From CAVSCR01 sp963726575 (GTDB lineage Bacteria > Actinomycetota > Actinomycetes > JAHEKZ01): DNA of 64,000 nt. The stretch covers positions 744,001-808,000 of the forward strand of contig CAVSCR010000005.1 in NCBI GenBank assembly GCA_963726575.1. Reading direction: 5' to 3'. Under the pieces are notes generated by a model. It was not told the DNA's origin. It ran no database searches and was given only the letters and a program-made list of their open reading frames with translations. Made by a program: the position numbers and the translations under genes. Positions 52,160-60,144 of this stretch are shown one piece after another. How positions within the stretch are numbered: position 1 is the first letter of the stretch; every line of letters starts with the position of its first letter.

Positions 52160-53626
52160 TCACGCGGCGACGCCAGCCCGCGGCGAACGCCGCACGTCGA
52201 CGATCCGCATCACGGCGTAGACCGCGAAGCCGGCCAGGATCATCAGGAACGCCCAGTAGGTCGCTGCGGCACCAGATCCGTACACGAACCACAAGGAGAA
52301 CAGTCCGGCGAGCACCGCCACGAACGCATCGATCGCCAGCCGCGCGGGGTGGACCCTCACCGGGTCGGTGAACAGCCAGTAGACCTGTGCCAGCGCGGAG
52401 AAGAAGTACGGCACGGCTGCTGTCACGCCGGTCAGATACACCAGGGTGAGGAACGCGTTGAGCCCGCCCGCGCCCTGGTAGCTGATCCAGGTGAAGATCG
52501 ACGCGAGCACCGCAGCGATCACGATGCCGAACCAGGGGGCGCCGCGACGGTTGAGCCAGGTGAACGCGTTCGGGAACAAGCCGTCCTTGGCGGCCGCCCT
52601 GGGCATCTCGGCGCAGATCATGGTCCAGCCGTTCAGGCAGCCGATGCCAGAGATCACGGCCACGAGGGCGACCAGCCAGCCATAGCTCGTCGTGCCCATG
52701 ATCTGGGCGAAGGTGTCAACGAACGGGGCGCCGACCGCTGTGCTCTGCTGAAGTGCCGCCGGCCCGACCACTCCAAAGATGGCAACAGTGCACAGCACGT
52801 ACACCACAGCGCTCGCGATCGTGCCGATGATCGTCGCGCGCGGGACGTTGCGCGTGGGGTCCTTCACCTTGCCCGCCGCGACCGACGCTGCCTCCACCCC
52901 GAGGAAGCTGAACAGGACGACCACTCCGGCCGAGCTCAGGGCACTGAACCATCCGGTCCCGCTGACGTTGAACGGACCGAAATTGTCCGCCTTGATGAAG
53001 AACAGCCCCACCGTCGCGATGAAGGCCAACGGCAGGAACTTGGCCACGGTCGTCACCACCTGGAACCAGCCCATCTCACGCAGGCCGAACAGGTTGATCA
53101 TGGCCGGAACCCAGAGGCCGATCATGGCGAAGAAGAGCAACCAGCTGACGCTGGACAGGTGCCATCCGAACGCCCCTTCGAAGAAGACGACGACGTAGAG
53201 GACCCACCCGGTCACGATGGCGGCGTTGCCCGCCCACGAGGTGATCCAGTACGACCACGCGTTGGTGAAACCGGCGAACTCACCGAAGGCCGCCCGCGCG
53301 TACGCGTAGGGTCCACCGGCTGCAGGGAGTCGCCTGGCCAGTGATCCGTACATGATCGCCAGCGCAACGGCGCCGATGCTCACGACGACGAACGCAAGAA
53401 CGCCGACCATGCCGAAGCCGGCCAGCGCGGCAGGCACCGTGAAGATCCCGGTGCCGATGATGGAGCCGACCACCAGGGCCGTGGCGGCCGTCAGCCCGAG
53501 CGCCGGAGCCGCGGCTGCGTCGTCGGGAGTCGGCATCTGTGCGGGGCCCCGGGCAGCGTGGGCAGCACGCGAATGCGGTTGGACACCGGGACCGACCGAC
53601 GACGGGGGAATCAGGAGGCTGGTCAT
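52160..53626 (-). CDS. APC family amino acid permease
   Basis: 488 aa, 12 hydrophobic segments. ATG at 53626 with GGGAGG 8 nt upstream; 36 further upstream codons are rejected. TM1 contains GSIIGTGIFTVPAALAG, the substrate-binding GxG break of APC transporters, and YAYARAAFGEFAGFTNAWSY follows TM2. Closest in style to arginine/agmatine or ornithine antiporters (AdiC/PotE). Convergent with the hut genes and perhaps functionally linked, but without shared transcription. Confidence 0.88.
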   Translation of the reverse strand: MTSLLIPPSSVGPGVQPHSRAAHAARGPAQMPTPDDAAAAPALGLTAATALVVGSIIGTGIFTVPAALAGFGMVGVLAFVVVSIGAVALAIMYGSLARRLPAAGGPYAYARAAFGEFAGFTNAWSYWITSWAGNAAIVTGWVLYVVVFFEGAFGWHLSSVSWLLFFAMIGLWVPAMINLFGLREMGWFQVVTTVAKFLPLAFIATVGLFFIKADNFGPFNVSGTGWFSALSSAGVVVLFSFLGVEAASVAAGKVKDPTRNVPRATIIGTIASAVVYVLCTVAIFGVVGPAALQQSTAVGAPFVDTFAQIMGTTSYGWLVALVAVISGIGCLNGWTMICAEMPRAAAKDGLFPNAFTWLNRRGAPWFGIVIAAVLASIFTWISYQGAGGLNAFLTLVYLTGVTAAVPYFFSALAQVYWLFTDPVRVHPARLAIDAFVAVLAGLFSLWFVYGSGAAATYWAFLMILAGFAVYAVMRIVDVRRSPRAGVAA

Positions 53627-53696
53627 GGTGGTGACCTCCCACCAGTCCGTGCGGGGACGGGCAGCCCCCGACCTGACCTCAGCGTCCAACCGGGTC

Positions 53697-54314
53697 CTAG
53701 GCCGCGCCAGAGTCCAACGGCCCGGCAACGGCACGCTCGATGCGCCGGTCGGGCACCAGCCACATCGCGGCGACGCAGACGTAGAGCAGGTACGCCAGAC
53801 CGGCCTCCAGGTAGGCAGCAGGGAGTGCCACGGCGTACACGACCATCGAGATGATGCCCTTCTTGTCGCGGCCGACCGCTGACCCCAGCAAAGAACCTGT
53901 TCCCTGACTACGGATGATCGTGCGGGACAGGATGTAGTAGGCCGTTCCGGCGCACAGCAGAACGACGCCGTAGAGAGCCGCTGGTGCGGAGTCGAACGGG
54001 TTCTGCCCCATCCAGTTCGTCACGAAGGGGATGAGGGACAGCCAGAACAGCAGGTGCATGTTCGCCCACAACACGCCGCCGGTGACGTTGCTCGTGGCGT
54101 ACATCAGATGGTGGTGGTTGTTCCAGTAGATGGCGATGTAGATGAAGCTGAGCACGTAGCTCAAGAAGACTGGCAGCAAGTGGGCTGCTCGGAGCTCGCC
54201 GAACGTGGCCACCCCTGTGGCCTCGGATGCCGGAACCCGCAGTTCCAGCACCATGATGGTGATGATGATGGCGAGGACCCCGTCACTGAACGCCTCGAGC
54301 CGACTGGTACCCAT
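53697..54314 (-). CDS. TMEM175-like potassium channel family (DUF1211) protein
   Basis: 205 aa with six hydrophobic segments. The opening MGTSRLEAFSDGVLAIIITI contains the RxxxFSDGVxAI motif in TM1 that identifies bacterial TMEM175 proteins, in which TM1 lines the pore of a tetramer. FIYIAIYWNNHHHLMYA is also family-typical. Predicted K+-permeable channel of the cell membrane. Divergent from the GH18 gene. Confidence 0.88.
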   Translation of the reverse strand: MGTSRLEAFSDGVLAIIITIMVLELRVPASEATGVATFGELRAAHLLPVFLSYVLSFIYIAIYWNNHHHLMYATSNVTGGVLWANMHLLFWLSLIPFVTNWMGQNPFDSAPAALYGVVLLCAGTAYYILSRTIIRSQGTGSLLGSAVGRDKKGIISMVVYAVALPAAYLEAGLAYLLYVCVAAMWLVPDRRIERAVAGPLDSGAA

Positions 54315-54393
54315 CCATCTCCCCGCATCATCGCAACGGCGTCAGGCTCGGCCTATGAAACCATGGACATCACCCCTGCCCCGGAGGTCGCTG

Positions 54394-55572
54394 ATGGACA
54401 CGACCAAGCCGAATCGGGCGATCGCCGTCCTCGGTCGGCCCAGATGCGTGGTCGCCGGGTTGCTCTGCCTTGTCCTGGCCGGCGCGGCAGCCACCCCCAC
54501 CGCGTCCGCCGCGCCGCTGCACCCGCGAGCCGCGACCACCCGGGTGGTCTCGGGCTGGATCCCCTACTGGCAGCTCACCGATGGGGTCGCGACCGCGGTC
54601 GCCCACCGCGGTCTGATGCGCGACGTCGCGCTGTTCTGGTACACGGCGACCCCGACCGGCCGGGTCAGCGAACAGGTTCCTGGCGGACAACCCAATCTCG
54701 CGAGTTTGGACGCCGCGATCGCCCAACTCCACGCCGCCTCGATCCGCACGTTCATCACCGTCAACGACCAAGGCTTCGACGCCGCCTCCATGGCGCGGCT
54801 GCTGCGCCACCAGGCGAGAGCCGACCGGTTGGCGAGCAATCTGGTCAACGTCGCGAGTCGTTCTGGCGCCAACGGCATCGACATCGACTTCGAGAACATG
54901 AACTTCGGCGGCAACCGGCAGGCACGGCGGATCGTCAAGACACGCTTTCCGACGTTCCTCGGGAATCTGCGGGCGTCGCTCCACGCGAGCCACCTGAGGT
55001 TGTCGATCGCCCTGCCGGCCAGGACCGGTCCGCGCGACTCTTCGTGGGGCGTCATCGACTACCCCGCGATCGCCACGAACGTCGACCGGGTGCGCGTCAT
55101 GACCTACGACGTGCACACGCGCTCCACGGGACCAGGGCCGATCGCCCCCCGTCCGTGGGTCGCTGACGTCGGCCCCTACGCCGCATCGCAGTTCGGGCGC
55201 CGGCTCTCCCTCGGCCTGCCCTCCTATGGCTACACGTGGTACCTGCGGACGCTGTCGGGCACCTGTCCCGCGGGCGTGCGAGCAGCCACCGTGGGCTCGA
55301 CCCAGGACATGCGCGATATCGCAGCGCGGGAGCACAAGGTGCCGACCTACGTGAAGGCCGACGCGGAGTTCACCTTCGGCTATGTCAAGCGCTACACCGA
55401 CGGCACGAACACGTGCCGAGTCCGACGGGTGGTGTGGTTCGAAGATGCCCGGTCGGTGAACGCCAAGTTGCGCTTCATGCGCAACGCCCACATCGGCTCG
55501 GTCGCCATGTGGACGCTCACCGACGTGAGCAGGGCGTCGTGGCACGCCCTGCGCGCCTACGCCACCGGATGA
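54394..55572 (+). CDS. secreted glycoside hydrolase family 18 protein
   Basis: 392 aa. ATG 54394 is chosen for GGAGG 6 nt upstream (an ATG at 54355 is also in frame). The signal peptide ends near TASAAP. The TIM-barrel strand motif is GANGIDIDFENM near residue 165: the catalytic Glu and the two closer Asps of DxxDxDxE are kept, but the first Asp is Asn. VRVMTYDVHTRSTGPGPIAP and a C-terminal SVAMWTLTD fit the spore-coat YaaH-like/chitinase-like branch. Likely acts on peptidoglycan, chitin or a related N-acetylglucosamine polymer, or has lost activity. Confidence 0.88.
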   Translation: MDTTKPNRAIAVLGRPRCVVAGLLCLVLAGAAATPTASAAPLHPRAATTRVVSGWIPYWQLTDGVATAVAHRGLMRDVALFWYTATPTGRVSEQVPGGQPNLASLDAAIAQLHAASIRTFITVNDQGFDAASMARLLRHQARADRLASNLVNVASRSGANGIDIDFENMNFGGNRQARRIVKTRFPTFLGNLRASLHASHLRLSIALPARTGPRDSSWGVIDYPAIATNVDRVRVMTYDVHTRSTGPGPIAPRPWVADVGPYAASQFGRRLSLGLPSYGYTWYLRTLSGTCPAGVRAATVGSTQDMRDIAAREHKVPTYVKADAEFTFGYVKRYTDGTNTCRVRRVVWFEDARSVNAKLRFMRNAHIGSVAMWTLTDVSRASWHALRAYATG

Positions 55573-55742
55573 CCCCATTTGGTCGCTATCCCGCGTCCCT
55601 GAGGTCGGTACCATCGCCGGCGATGGCGGATGCCGGGCCGCCGTGGTGCGCCCGGGCTCACGGGACGGGGGATCGTGGACAGGTGTCCACCACTGCGAGA
55701 AGCCCTCGACGAAGCGGTTCACTCACGTCACTGAGGCACACC

Positions 55743-56333
55743 TCAGAGCTGACCGGGAAAGAAGCCGAACCGGGCGAGCGGCTCGACGAGCTGCTGCTCC
55801 TCGTAGGCGAGGTGGGACAACAGTGTGTCGGTGAGTAGGCCCAGGGCGTCCCGGAGACGATCGAAGTCGCTCGGGTCGTGGAGGTGCGCGACCAGCGCAC
55901 GGTCTAGCCGCAGCACGACGTCGTGAATGACAAGGTGCTCTTGCTCGAGCCGGTCGACGACGGGCGTCAGCGCGGCATCGGAGTTGCGAAGGTGCGGGAA
56001 GACGGCTTGATCCTCGAGGCTGTGGTGCTGCGTCAGCAGGCTGCAGTACTGCGCGCAGTACGCGCCGAGCGCCCAGTTGTTCTGGCGCATGGTCATCTCG
56101 TTCAGGGCACCTCTCGCGTCGGACGCCGAGATCGCCCCCGCCTTGACCTGGTCGAGCAGGTCGTGCAGCCGATCCAGCTCTGCCCGCAAGTGGTCGTGGA
56201 CGTCGACCAGATGTTGGCCCACGGCGAAGGCGTCCGGGGCGTAGGCATGGCCCGATGGCGCAGGAGGGGCCAGTGGGCGCGTCGACTCGTCGAGGCTCGG
56301 CGCCTCTTCACCTGCCTGACCTGCGGTGACCAC
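55743..56333 (-). CDS. hemerythrin-like (HHE) domain protein
   Basis: 196 aa as drawn. A four-helix bundle from about residue 40: LVDVHDHLRAELDRLHDLL, YCSLLTQHHSLEDQAVFPHL, LEQEHLVIHDVVLRL and LLSHLAYEEQQLVEPLARFG provide the His/Glu ligands of a di-iron site. The first 35 residues are Pro/Ala-rich and unordered. The GTG at 56333 is only 2 nt past the 3' end of tRNA-Val on the same strand; a start at the GTG at 56222 is the alternative. Possible roles are O2, NO or redox sensing or storage. Confidence 0.82.
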   Translation of the reverse strand: MVTAGQAGEEAPSLDESTRPLAPPAPSGHAYAPDAFAVGQHLVDVHDHLRAELDRLHDLLDQVKAGAISASDARGALNEMTMRQNNWALGAYCAQYCSLLTQHHSLEDQAVFPHLRNSDAALTPVVDRLEQEHLVIHDVVLRLDRALVAHLHDPSDFDRLRDALGLLTDTLLSHLAYEEQQLVEPLARFGFFPGQL

Positions 56334-56334
56334 G

Positions 56335-56406
56335 TGGGCGCAGCAGGGATCGAACCTGCGACCGCTGGTTTGTAAGACCAGTGCTCTACCGCTGAGCTAT
56401 ACGCCC
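56335..56406 (-). tRNA. tRNA-Val (anticodon UAC)
   Basis: 72 nt without encoded CCA. Acceptor GGGCGTA pairs with TGCGCCC and the discriminator is A. The D arm is GCTCAGCGGTAGAGC, the anticodon stem-loop CTGGT-CTTACAA-ACCAG with anticodon TAC, and the T arm GCAGGTTCGATCCCTGC. All helices close. Confidence 0.96.
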
Positions 56407-56449
56407 CGACTTCGGCGGAAGGGTACGCCACTCGATCGGGGCCGGGTCA

Positions 56450-56908
56450 TCACAAGGTGGCGAGCACAGCCTCGTACGCGTCGGGGTCGCGGGCGTCGGG
56501 AATCGCGTTGACCACCGTGTACCGGATGATTCCGGCCTTGTCGATGATGAAGGTGCCTCGAATCGCTGCGCCCGCTCTCTCGTCGAAGACGCCGTAGCGC
56601 TGCGCCACCTCGCCATGGGGCCAGAAGTCCGAGAGCAGGGGGAAGGTGTAGCCCTGTTGCTCGGCGAAGACCCGCAGGCTGAATCGGGGGTCGCACGACA
56701 CCGCGAGGGTGACCACGTCGTCCGAGGCGAACGTGGCGATCCGGTCCCGGATCTCGCACAGCTCGCCAGTGCAGGTGCCCGTGAACGCCCACGGGTAGAA
56801 CACGAGTACGACGTTCTTGACCCCCCGGAACGAGGACAGCGTCACCTTCTCGTTGTCCGCGCTGCGCAATGTGAAGTCCGGCGCTTCCTGCCCCACCTCG
56901 ACATTCAT
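56450..56908 (-). CDS. ahpE: peroxiredoxin, AhpE-like
   Basis: 152 aa. ATG at 56908 with GAGGAG 5 nt upstream gives MNVEVGQEAPDFTLRSADNE. The active-site segment is YPWAFTGTCTGELCEIRD: PxxxTxxC holds the peroxidatic Cys at about 47. A second Cys five residues later gives a C-x4-C spacing as in BCP-type peroxiredoxins, unlike the 1-Cys AhpE of M. tuberculosis as I recall it. Reduces H2O2, organic peroxides or peroxynitrite. Position between tRNA-Val and DUF3052/aceE fits the Rv2238c locus. Confidence 0.92.
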   Translation of the reverse strand: MNVEVGQEAPDFTLRSADNEKVTLSSFRGVKNVVLVFYPWAFTGTCTGELCEIRDRIATFASDDVVTLAVSCDPRFSLRVFAEQQGYTFPLLSDFWPHGEVAQRYGVFDERAGAAIRGTFIIDKAGIIRYTVVNAIPDARDPDAYEAVLATL

Positions 56909-57073
56909 GCCACTCCTCTCGGGTCGACGGGACCAAAGTCCTACCAGGTGGGGTAACTCGCCCGATGCCGAACAACTTCCCGTTCCGTTGACTGTCCTCA
57001 GGTGCACATTCCCGCACCGGCCGCCTGAGGCCACAAGCCGACCGCGACCACGCTCAACCTCGCGAGGTGAGTC

Positions 57074-57769
57074 ATGACCACGCAGATCGAGCGGACGGAC
57101 ACCCTTACCGTCTCTTCCGGAACCGTCTCTCCCGGAACCGTCCCGTCCGACGTCCCCGTCAAGGAAACCTGGTACCACGACTTCGTCGCTTCACCGGTGG
57201 CCGGCTATTTCGCCGGCATCACGCGCATCCTGCTCGGCTTCACGTTCCTGTGGGCCTTCCTGGACAAGACGTTCGGCCTGGGATACGCCACTGAGTCGAC
57301 CGCCAAGTGGCTGTTCGGCACGGGCGACGGCAGCCCGACGTTCGGGTTCCTGGCGTTCGGGACGAACCCCAACGGTCCGTTCGCGAGCTTCTACCACTCC
57401 CTGGGCGACCAGGCTGGTGTGATGGGTGCGCAGGGACCGACGCTGTACCCCAACTCGTGGGTGAACTGGCTGTTCATGCTGGGCCTGCTCGGCATCGGCC
57501 TCAGCCTGATCCTCGGTGTCTTCACCCGGATCGCGACCGTGTCCGGTGTCGCCATGCTGGCGATGATGTACCTGGCCGAGGCTCCGTGGGCCACCTACAC
57601 CGACGCAACCGGCGCGACCGTTGCGGCCAACAACCCGGTGGCCGACGACCACGTCATCTTCAGCGTCGTCCTGATCCTGCTCATGCTGCTGCAAGCCGGA
57701 CGCTTCATCGGCTTCGGTAAGTGGTGGCAGTCCCTGGGCTTCGTCAAGCACTTCCCCTGGCTCGCCTGA
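57074..57769 (+). CDS. DoxX-family membrane protein
   Basis: 231 aa. A 40-residue hydrophilic N-terminus (Ser/Thr/Val/Pro-rich), then FAGITRILLGFTFLWAFLDK and three more hydrophobic segments, ending GRFIGFGKWWQSLGFVKHF. The GITRILLGFTFLWAFLDKTFGLGYAT-type start of TM1 is the DoxX/thiosulfate:quinone oxidoreductase small-subunit pattern. DoxX homologues in actinobacteria (such as mycobacterial DoxX/SseA/SodA complex members) are linked to oxidative stress, which would fit the divergent peroxiredoxin. Followed by a clear terminator. Confidence 0.8.
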   Translation: MTTQIERTDTLTVSSGTVSPGTVPSDVPVKETWYHDFVASPVAGYFAGITRILLGFTFLWAFLDKTFGLGYATESTAKWLFGTGDGSPTFGFLAFGTNPNGPFASFYHSLGDQAGVMGAQGPTLYPNSWVNWLFMLGLLGIGLSLILGVFTRIATVSGVAMLAMMYLAEAPWATYTDATGATVAANNPVADDHVIFSVVLILLMLLQAGRFIGFGKWWQSLGFVKHFPWLA

Positions 57770-57801
57770 CGCAGCACAGAACTCGACATCGACTCTCGAC
57801 A

Positions 57802-57828
57802 TCGGCCGCCGGCAGGTCCGGCGGCCGA
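57802..57828 (+). terminator. hairpin terminator after the DoxX gene
   Basis: TCGGCCGCCGG and CCGGCGGCCGA form a perfect 11-bp stem with a CAGGT loop, 33 bp after the stop codon, followed by CGCTTTGCTC. The next promoter box begins 12 bp later. Confidence 0.75.
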
Positions 57829-57840
57829 CGCTTTGCTCGC

Positions 57841-57846
57841 TACGCT
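57841..57846 (+). promoter_or_regulatory. -10 box TACGCT, leaderless promoter candidate
   Basis: TANNNT hexamer 6 nt before the GTG at 57853, directly behind the terminator of the previous gene. No ribosome site is present. Confidence 0.55.
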
Positions 57847-57852
57847 GAACCG

Positions 57853-60144
57853 GTGTCTGACGGCCGCTGGACCGCGCGCCTGCGGGTCCACCGGGTGGCC
57901 GCGGTTCTCCTCGGGGTGAGCGTCTTCTCCCTCGCCGTGTCCTCGGCGTCAGCCTCGCCCGCCAGTAGCGGCCCCACGACGGATCCGGTCAGCGGTCACC
58001 ACGTCGTGGTCCTCGGCATCGCCGGCCTCACCTGGAACGACATCACCGCGGAGACGACCCCCCACCTGTACGCGATGGCCGGTTCGGCTGCCGACGGCGC
58101 GCTGCTCGTTCGAGGGGTCAGGCAGCGCACGTGCGCGGCCGACGGCTGGCTGACGTTGGGCGCCGGGGTCCGGACGTTGGCGCCCCGCCCGATGGACCCG
58201 CGGGGTGTCGAGGTGTGCACGGGTCTGACCGAGCCCCGTCGGTCCGGGACGGCTTCCAGCGGCAACTGGAGCGTCGACCTCGACCTCGGGACGGTGGCTC
58301 AGCAGAACACCGCCTTCTACTCCCCTCCGCTGGGCAACGTCGGCGACTCGCTGGCGGCGGCCGGTCAGTGTTCGACGGCGGTCGGGCGCGGCGCAGCGCT
58401 CATGCTCATGACGAGCAAGGGCGATGTCAGCAACTACGTCCCTACGGTCAGCGCCGTCGACGCCTCACTGCTGAGCCAGTGCGACGTCACCGCCATCGAC
58501 CTGGGTCAGCTGCCCCCCGGCCAGCAGCCCTCCGGACAGGCGCAGTTGACGCCGGCCGACGAGTCCGGTGCACCACGGCTCGGCAGCGATCACACCGATG
58601 GCCTCGCCCTGCTCGATGCCGAGGTCGGGCGGATCCAGACGGAGCTGGCCCCCGGCTCCACGCTGCTGCTGGTGTCGACGGCGGACGACACCTGGGAGCC
58701 CCGGATCCGCGTGCTCATGGTCGCGGGACCCGGCCCGGACGGCACGACGTACCACCACGGGGTGCTGTGGTCGCCGAGCACGCGGCAACCGGGGCTGATC
58801 CAGCTGACCGATGTCACGGCCCTGATCCTGGCTACGGTGAACGTGACGCCGGTGCACCCGGTCGTCGGGTCGGTGCCGGTCGTCCACACGACCGATCGCG
58901 ACGTCGCCGGCATCATCGCCGACCTCTCGCAGCAAGATCTGCGCGCCCAGGCGATCCGGATCACCTCGTACAAGGTGACGCAGGGGTTGGCCTATGGGCT
59001 GGTGCTGCTCATCGTCTTGGCTGTCGTGCAGTGGATCTGGGTCCGTCGCAGACCCCAATCCGCCGCGCGCCTGGCCCACCTGGATCGGCTGTGGCGGATC
59101 GCCTTCGTCTACGTCGCTTCGCTGCCCGCGGCCACCTTCGCGGCCAACGCGCTGCCGTGGGACCGTACCGACTCCGCCGCGCGCGCCGCCGGCACGGTCA
59201 TCGCGCTCAGCTTCGCGGTGGGTGCGGTGCTCTCGTTCGTCGCGTTGATCGGACCGTGGCGACGCTGGTCGTACGGCCCGGTGATGGTGGTGGCGGTGGT
59301 CACGTTGGCGATCCTCGTCGCCGATGTCACCACAGGCTCGAGGCTGCAGCTCGACGCCCTGTTCGGTCTCGCGCCACTTGTCGGCGGACGGTTCTACGGG
59401 TTCGGCAACGTCGCCTTCTCGTTGTTCGGGGTCGCTGCCCTGTTCACCACGATCGGCGTGGTGCAGCCGTACCTCGCGGCGCAGCGACGTCGCGCTGCGG
59501 GCGTCATCGTCGCCGGCATCGGGTTGACGTGCGCGCTGATCGACGGGTGGCCACGCTTCGGCGCCGACTTCGGGGGCATGGTGGCGCTCGTCGCCGCGTT
59601 CGCGACGATGGCGACGCTCGTGCTCGGTGCCCGGATGTCGTGGCGACGCATCCTCGGCATCGCCGTCGCCGCGGTGGTCGTGCCGGTGGTCGTCGCCTTC
59701 CTCGACTGGCTGCGGCCGACGGCATCACGCACGCATCTGGGCCAGTTCGTGCAGTCGGTCTTCGACGGCACGGCAGGCGACACGATCGTGCGCAAGGCCA
59801 CCGCGAGCGTGGCGTCGTTCGGCGACTTCCTGCTCGCCCCACTCGTTCCGGTGATCGTGGTCGGTCTGGCGGTGGTGATCCTGGCGCCGTTGCGCGTGGG
59901 CGCCAGACGGGTCCCTGCCGCCTACGGCGAGGTGCTGGCCCTGCGGGCAGGGTTGATCGGGTGTCTGGTGCTCAGCGTCGTGGGCTGGCTGGTCAACGAC
60001 AGCGGCCTCATCGTGACCGAGGTCGTCATGGTGCTGGCGATCCCGCTGGGAGTGGCAGCCGTAGTCGGGGTCCGGCCACCAGCACCACCGCCACCAGAAG
60101 CAACGACACCACCGGAGCCACGACACCATGCAGCGTCGCCGTGA
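57853..60144 (+). CDS. large membrane protein with extracytoplasmic phosphatase-like domain
   Basis: 763 aa from the leaderless GTG. A signal or anchor segment (residues about 12-35) precedes an extracytoplasmic domain to about residue 370 that begins HHVVVLGIAGLTWNDITAET and contains TLLLVSTADDTWEPRIRVLM, a layout like alkaline-phosphatase-superfamily proteins, although the catalytic Ser/Thr is not certain. About ten hydrophobic segments follow (from GLAYGLVLLIVLAVVQWIWV on), with GRFYGFGNVAFSLFGVAALF conserved-looking. The C-terminus is Pro-rich. The last 119 bp overlap the convergent glycosyltransferase gene. Similar proteins are widespread in actinobacteria without known function (recalled). 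Confidence 0.78.
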   Translation: MSDGRWTARLRVHRVAAVLLGVSVFSLAVSSASASPASSGPTTDPVSGHHVVVLGIAGLTWNDITAETTPHLYAMAGSAADGALLVRGVRQRTCAADGWLTLGAGVRTLAPRPMDPRGVEVCTGLTEPRRSGTASSGNWSVDLDLGTVAQQNTAFYSPPLGNVGDSLAAAGQCSTAVGRGAALMLMTSKGDVSNYVPTVSAVDASLLSQCDVTAIDLGQLPPGQQPSGQAQLTPADESGAPRLGSDHTDGLALLDAEVGRIQTELAPGSTLLLVSTADDTWEPRIRVLMVAGPGPDGTTYHHGVLWSPSTRQPGLIQLTDVTALILATVNVTPVHPVVGSVPVVHTTDRDVAGIIADLSQQDLRAQAIRITSYKVTQGLAYGLVLLIVLAVVQWIWVRRRPQSAARLAHLDRLWRIAFVYVASLPAATFAANALPWDRTDSAARAAGTVIALSFAVGAVLSFVALIGPWRRWSYGPVMVVAVVTLAILVADVTTGSRLQLDALFGLAPLVGGRFYGFGNVAFSLFGVAALFTTIGVVQPYLAAQRRRAAGVIVAGIGLTCALIDGWPRFGADFGGMVALVAAFATMATLVLGARMSWRRILGIAVAAVVVPVVVAFLDWLRPTASRTHLGQFVQSVFDGTAGDTIVRKATASVASFGDFLLAPLVPVIVVGLAVVILAPLRVGARRVPAAYGEVLALRAGLIGCLVLSVVGWLVNDSGLIVTEVVMVLAIPLGVAAVVGVRPPAPPPPEATTPPEPRHHAASP

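Noticed and set aside
55611..55626. Perfect 16-bp palindrome after the GH18 gene as a terminator
   Set aside because: It has no loop (CCATCGCC directly followed by GGCGATGG) and no T tract, so a hairpin would be poor; could equally be chance in GC-rich DNA.
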